Shown here: piece after piece, positions 7,216 to 9,852 of the stretch
Layout of the letters: every line of letters starts with the position of its first letter
How positions within the stretch are numbered: the first letter of the stretch is position 1
Origin: UBA6614 sp002433235
GTDB taxonomy: Bacteria > Verrucomicrobiota > Verrucomicrobiia > Limisphaerales > UBA1100
Length of the DNA: 9,852 nt
Assembly: GCA_002433235.1 (NCBI GenBank)
Contig: DJHS01000012.1
Coordinates: 1 to 9,852, forward strand
Direction of reading: 5' to 3'
The notes under the pieces: model-generated
Told to the model about the DNA's origin: nothing
Database searches by the model: none
The model's input: only the letters and a program-made list of their open reading frames with translations
Program-made: the position numbers and the translations under genes

Positions 7216-7346
7216 GCCAAAATCGAGACGCCCATGAAGGCTACTCACGGACAGTACGACTCGTTCGGTTGCACGAAGGGACCATCAGTGGCGCGAGAAT
7301 CTCATGCCTGTTCGATGGGCATCAAGCAAACCTTGTACCCAAATTC

Positions 7347-8765
7347 ATGAAGGACACACACGAGCCAAATTTTCGCGAAAACGTCGACTTAATGTTCGAC
7401 CGCGCGGCTGCAACCCTTGATCTGCCCCTCGGCTTGGCTGAGCAGATTCGAACCTGCAACGCGGTTTACCAAGTGAAGTTTGGAGTAGAAATTCGAGAGG
7501 GTTATCAGGTTTTTACGGGATGGCGCGCGGTGCACAGTGAGCATCGTTTGCCGGTGAAGGGAGGAATTCGGTATGCCAGTTTTGCCAATCAGGATGAGGT
7601 GGAGGCGCTCGCAGCGCTGATGACCTACAAGTGCTCGATTGTTGATGTGCCTTTCGGTGGTTCAAAAGGTGCTCTGTGCATTCGCCCAAAAGATTACACG
7701 GAGGATGAGTTGGAACACATTACCCGCCGATTCACCGAGGAACTTGCCAAGCGGGGTTTCATAAACCCGGGATTGAATGTGCCTGCACCGGATATGGGGA
7801 CGGGTGAACGTGAGATGGCCTGGATGGTCGACCAGTATCAGCAGTTATATCCCAACGACATTAATGGGTTTGGCTGTGTCACGGGTAAGCCGGTGAACAT
7901 GGGGGGTATTCATGGGCGTACTGAGGCGACTGGCCGGGGGGTGCAATATGGTCTTCGGGAATTTTTCAGGCATGGTGAGGATGTTAAACGTGCCGGACTG
8001 GAGGGTGGCTTGGAAGGCAAAAGGATCGTGGTCCAAGGGCTAGGCAACGTCGGCTATCATGCGGCAAAGTTCCTTGCCGAAGAGGATGGGGTGAAGATTA
8101 CAGCCATCTTGGAGCGCGATGGGGCAATTGTGAACGAGGAGGGATTTGACATTGAGGTTGTGCATCAACACAAGCGGCAAACAGGAGGCGTCAAGGGGGC
8201 GCCGGGGGCACAGGCATTCGAGGAGAACGGGGCGGCAATGTTGGAGATGGATTGTGACGTGCTGCTTCCCGCAGCCATGGAGGGCCAGATTACCAGAAAG
8301 AATGCCGAGCGTATTCAGGCTCGTGTCATTGCTGAGGCTGCCAATGGGCCTGTGACATACTCGGCGGATCAGGTTTTAAGGCAAAAAGGGGTTGCCGTAA
8401 TTCCCGATGCATATCTCAATGCAGGAGGAGTGACCGTCTCTTATTTCGAGTGGATTAAAAACCTGTCTCATATTCGTTTTGGTCGAATGGAACGACGCTA
8501 TGAGGAGGCAAAGGGTAATGCTTTGATCGATGCCATCGAGGAGGCAACAGGGAAGACAATTTCCGATTCCATCAAGAAGCGCTTGGTGCAGGGGGCGGAT
8601 GAATTGGATCTGGTCCGCTCAGGACTCGATGACACGATGCGTTCAGCTTACAATCAAATCCGTGATGTGTACTTGGCGCGCGAAGAGGTGGAGGATTTGC
8701 GCACGGCTTCATTTGTGGTTGCCATTGAGAAAATCGCAGCATGCTATCAAAGCATGGAACTTTAA
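7347..8765 (+). CDS. Glu/Leu/Phe/Val dehydrogenase, probably NAD-dependent glutamate dehydrogenase
   Basis: 472 residues from the ATG at 7347. It catalyses reversible oxidative deamination of an amino acid, most likely glutamate to 2-oxoglutarate and ammonia. Family signatures are clear: LPVKGGIRY (68-76) with the substrate-binding Lys71, MTYKCSIVDVPFGGSKGAL (92-110) with Lys95 and the catalytic Lys107, NVPAPDMGTGE (144-154) with Asp149, GGIHGRTEATGRG (196-208), the Rossmann GLGNVG (231-236), and NAGGVTVSYFEW in the C-terminal domain. The acidic ERD after the second Rossmann strand favours NAD over NADP, a weak inference. The frame stays open back to a GTG at 7143, but that would overlap the divergent TPR gene's start and add 68 residues unlike the family; MKDTHEPNFRENVDLMFDRA is a typical start. 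No Shine-Dalgarno is seen. Leucine or phenylalanine dehydrogenase is less likely given the length. Confidence 0.93.
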   Translation: MKDTHEPNFRENVDLMFDRAAATLDLPLGLAEQIRTCNAVYQVKFGVEIREGYQVFTGWRAVHSEHRLPVKGGIRYASFANQDEVEALAALMTYKCSIVDVPFGGSKGALCIRPKDYTEDELEHITRRFTEELAKRGFINPGLNVPAPDMGTGEREMAWMVDQYQQLYPNDINGFGCVTGKPVNMGGIHGRTEATGRGVQYGLREFFRHGEDVKRAGLEGGLEGKRIVVQGLGNVGYHAAKFLAEEDGVKITAILERDGAIVNEEGFDIEVVHQHKRQTGGVKGAPGAQAFEENGAAMLEMDCDVLLPAAMEGQITRKNAERIQARVIAEAANGPVTYSADQVLRQKGVAVIPDAYLNAGGVTVSYFEWIKNLSHIRFGRMERRYEEAKGNALIDAIEEATGKTISDSIKKRLVQGADELDLVRSGLDDTMRSAYNQIRDVYLAREEVEDLRTASFVVAIEKIAACYQSMEL

Positions 8766-8767
8766 TC

Positions 8768-9016
8768 TTAATTTATACCTTCAGATCTCTTCAAGGAGAA
8801 CGTGGGCTGGCCACCGGCTGCATTTGCCTCAAACCTCCTGCGGGCAGACAAGACACATTTCTCAATGTGATCAAATATCTCGGCCACTTCTTCGGGCTGG
8901 TAGGCATAATTTGTCTTGTTTGACAGGTTGCCGATCAGGATGAGTTGTTTGGCAAGCTTGTTGACCCGTTTCTCTGCAAGGCGGAGAAATTTTTGTCTGT
9001 TTTTACTCGGCTTCAT
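8768..9016 (-). CDS. small helical protein A, paralogue of its upstream neighbour; unknown function
   Basis: 82 residues from ATG 9016. Basic N-terminal half (KNRQKFLRLAEKRVNKLAKQ), then LIGNLSNKTNYAYQ, then an amphipathic helix EEVAEIFDHIEKCVLSARR. The tail (FEANAAGGQPTF...) looks disordered. Residues 6-62 align without gaps to the next gene (18 of 57 identical, counted by eye). No signal peptide, membrane segment or catalytic motif. The ATG lies inside the end of the neighbour, a 14-base overlap, so the pair is almost certainly one operon with coupled translation. The frame is open further upstream to 9124, but that stretch overlaps the neighbour's conserved core and has no similarity to it, so I reject it. 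I recall sequences with LSNxxNYxY and IFxxIExxV as uncharacterised small proteins in other bacteria, but I cannot name the family. The stop is 2 bases from the dehydrogenase stop. Confidence 0.72.
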   Translation of the reverse strand: MKPSKNRQKFLRLAEKRVNKLAKQLILIGNLSNKTNYAYQPEEVAEIFDHIEKCVLSARRRFEANAAGGQPTFSLKRSEGIN

Positions 9017-9257
9017 TGCTTGTTGGGTAATCTTTCGGTTCTGGCAGAAGATGTGCCTTGGCGGAGTTAACGCAATTATCAATGTACTCGAAAATCCGTT
9101 GGATATCTTCCTGACGGCAATCACAGTTCTGTCTAACTGAAAGTTCTATTATCTTTTCCAGATTTCTAGAAATTCTGTCAGCTTTTTTTACTGCTCGGCG
9201 CACGAATCGGGTGCGCTCTTGGGTAGATTGGCCGGAAACTATATCAAATGTGTTCAT
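9003..9257 (-). CDS. small helical protein B, paralogue of the downstream neighbour; unknown function
   Basis: 84 residues from ATG 9257 (MNTFDIVSGQ). The layout is the same as in its neighbour: basic helix TRFVRRAVKKADRISRNL, turn IIELSVRQNCDCRQ, helix EDIQRIFEYIDNCVNSAKAHL, short polar tail. Where the neighbour has NYAY this copy has NCDC (Cys45, Cys47), and both keep a Cys in the last helix (Cys62 here). An in-frame ATG at 9278 would add seven residues (MYCVFVH), but it lies inside the inverted repeat next to a TTGACA box, so I choose the second ATG, which also matches the neighbour's length. No Shine-Dalgarno is visible. The gene is AT-rich (about 32-53% GC on lines counted) next to a 65-72% GC gene on its upstream side, which may mean separate ancestry. 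Function unknown; a small nucleic-acid- or protein-binding helical bundle would fit the charge but is a guess. Confidence 0.68.
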   Translation of the reverse strand: MNTFDIVSGQSTQERTRFVRRAVKKADRISRNLEKIIELSVRQNCDCRQEDIQRIFEYIDNCVNSAKAHLLPEPKDYPTSNEAE

Positions 9258-9269
9258 ATGCACAAACAC

Positions 9270-9298
9270 ACAGTACATACATAATATGTACTTGTCAA
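9270..9298 (-). promoter_or_regulatory. candidate promoter of the small-gene pair
   Basis: On the minus strand a perfect -35 hexamer TTGACA lies at 9298-9293. At a 17-base spacing the -10 would be TACTGT (9275-9270), a weak match; a better hexamer, TATTAT (9286-9281), is too close to this -35 and would need the poor TATATA further upstream. The surrounding 60 bases are about 28% GC. A promoter here is likely, but the exact boxes are uncertain. Confidence 0.4.
9272..9292. promoter_or_regulatory. perfect inverted repeat, candidate operator of the small-gene pair
   Basis: AGTACATA (9272-9279) and TATGTACT (9285-9292) are exact reverse complements around a five-base centre CATAA. If the loss of one base is allowed, the arms extend outward with ACA and TGT. 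The element abuts a TTGACA hexamer on the minus strand and sits where a repressor would block transcription of the small pair. Centre-to-centre arm spacing (13 bases) is somewhat more than one helical turn, as for many dimeric regulators. It is too AT-rich to be a rho-independent terminator stem. Confidence 0.5.
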
Positions 9299-9315
9299 AA
9301 GTATATATAAATTAT

Positions 9316-9852
9316 TTACTGGAAGCGCCAGAGATGTCCGGTGGTGCGGATGAACAGCGCGCCGTCCGCCACAGCAGGTGAAGCGAGCGATCGTTCGCCC
9401 AGGCTTTTCTTGGAGAGCACTTTGAATTCCTTTCCGGCGTCCACGACGTAGACCGTGCCGGCCTCGTTGACCACATAAAGCTTGCCGTTGGCAAGGATGG
9501 GCGAGGCGGAGCAGCCGCCGCCAAGGCGCTCGCTCCAGTGCACTTCGCCGCTCTTGGCATCCACGCAACTGGCAATTCCGCCGTCGGAAACCATGAACAG
9601 TTCGTTGCCGGTGAGCACCATGCTGGGTGTGTGTGGCGCGCCTTTGGGGAGGACCCACTTCACGTGCGTTTCGGTTACATCGCCCTTGCCGCCAAGTTGC
9701 ACAGCCATGGCGTTGGCGCGGTCGAATCCAGTGCTGAAGAACACCATGCCGTGGCCGACGACGGGTCGCGGAACAACCGAGTAGCCGTCGTAATTTACAC
9801 GCCAGATTTCTTTTCCATTGGCCGGATCATAGGCGCCGATCATGTCACTGCC
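9316..9852 (-). CDS. PQQ-type beta-propeller protein, C-terminal part (5' end outside window)
   Basis: 178 visible residues, open to the right edge, ending at TAA. Visible blades carry the PQQ/WD-like motifs AYDPANGKEIWRV, GGIASCVDAKSGEVHW, GTVYVVDAGKEFKVL and ASPAVADGALFIRT, closing with GHLWRFQ. The stretch GKGDVTETHVKWVLPKGAPH followed by PSMVLTGNELFMVSDGG is, from memory, typical of the large secreted PQQ-like proteins abundant in PVC bacteria. These are usually not quinoprotein enzymes, and no quinone or metal ligand set can be judged from this fragment. The protein is expected to be exported, but the signal peptide is outside the window. The gene is distinctly GC-rich (65-72% on counted lines) compared with the rest of the window. 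The apparent internal ATG at 9843 is not the start, because the frame continues upstream with GSD. It ends 58 bases before the small-gene pair on the same strand. Confidence 0.88.
   Translation of the reverse strand, partial: GSDMIGAYDPANGKEIWRVNYDGYSVVPRPVVGHGMVFFSTGFDRANAMAVQLGGKGDVTETHVKWVLPKGAPHTPSMVLTGNELFMVSDGGIASCVDAKSGEVHWSERLGGGCSASPILANGKLYVVNEAGTVYVVDAGKEFKVLSKKSLGERSLASPAVADGALFIRTTGHLWRFQ

Noticed and set aside
7143..7346. N-terminal extension of the dehydrogenase from GTG 7143
   Set aside because: It would overlap the start of the divergent TPR gene and add 68 residues before the family-typical N-terminus; the stretch shows no family motif. Absence of a stop alone is weak evidence.
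9017..9124. Upstream extension of small protein A to 9124
   Set aside because: It runs over the conserved core of the paralogous neighbour in another frame and has no counterpart in that neighbour; the ATG at 9016 gives matching lengths.
8741..9140. Plus-strand open frames over the small-gene pair
   Set aside because: They are antisense to the paralogous pair; only the minus-strand reading gives two proteins that align to each other.
9254..9658. Minus-strand frame of 134 codons rich in Arg and His
   Set aside because: It is an out-of-frame reading of the PQQ-type propeller gene, whose own frame shows blade motifs up to its stop.
1..9852. CRISPR array, insertion sequence or phage module
   Set aside because: No regularly spaced identical repeats outside the coding repeats, no terminal inverted repeats around a transposase, and no integrase, capsid or nuclease motif in any convincing frame.

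Overview
The window looks like chromosomal DNA from a bacterium of the PVC group, most likely Verrucomicrobiota and less likely Planctomycetota. The evidence is the protein mix: a secreted squalene-cyclase-like repeat protein, a planctomycete-type cytochrome c domain, a GYF_2-type domain, a PQQ-type beta-propeller protein of the kind common in PVC genomes, and start codons with weak or absent Shine-Dalgarno sequences. This assignment rests on protein style, not on a marker gene. Most of the window is of moderate GC (about 50-56% on lines counted by eye).

Left part (1-3699): the 3' end of a gene with a Gln/Gly-rich low-complexity region is followed after 2 bases by a secreted prenyltransferase/squalene-oxidase-repeat protein, probably in one operon. 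It meets, tail to tail, a large minus-strand gene for a probable lipoprotein with 14 RCC1-type repeats, enough for two seven-bladed propellers. Middle (3700-6664): a tRNA-Lys(CUU) gene with encoded CCA, then a SLC13/DASS-type permease carrying two RCK_C (TrkA_C) domains between its membrane halves, then an unusual membrane protein joining an N-terminal GYF_2-like domain, one transmembrane helix and a C-terminal single-haem cytochrome c domain.

Right part (6665-9852): a minus-strand TPR protein is divergent from a Glu/Leu/Phe/Val-type (glutamate) dehydrogenase. The dehydrogenase meets, tail to tail, two small overlapping minus-strand genes that are paralogues of each other (ungapped, 18 of 57 identical by eye) in an AT-rich patch with a perfect inverted repeat next to a TTGACA box. 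Last comes the C-terminal part of a GC-rich PQQ-type beta-propeller protein that runs off the right edge.

The genes do not form one pathway. Membrane and envelope functions dominate (secreted repeat protein, RCC1 lipoprotein, permease, membrane cytochrome, PQQ-type propeller), with one central nitrogen-metabolism enzyme. The least explained items are the tandem small paralogues with their palindrome, the GYF-TM-cytochrome fusion and the 14-repeat RCC1 lipoprotein. I see no CRISPR array, transposase, integrase or phage gene.
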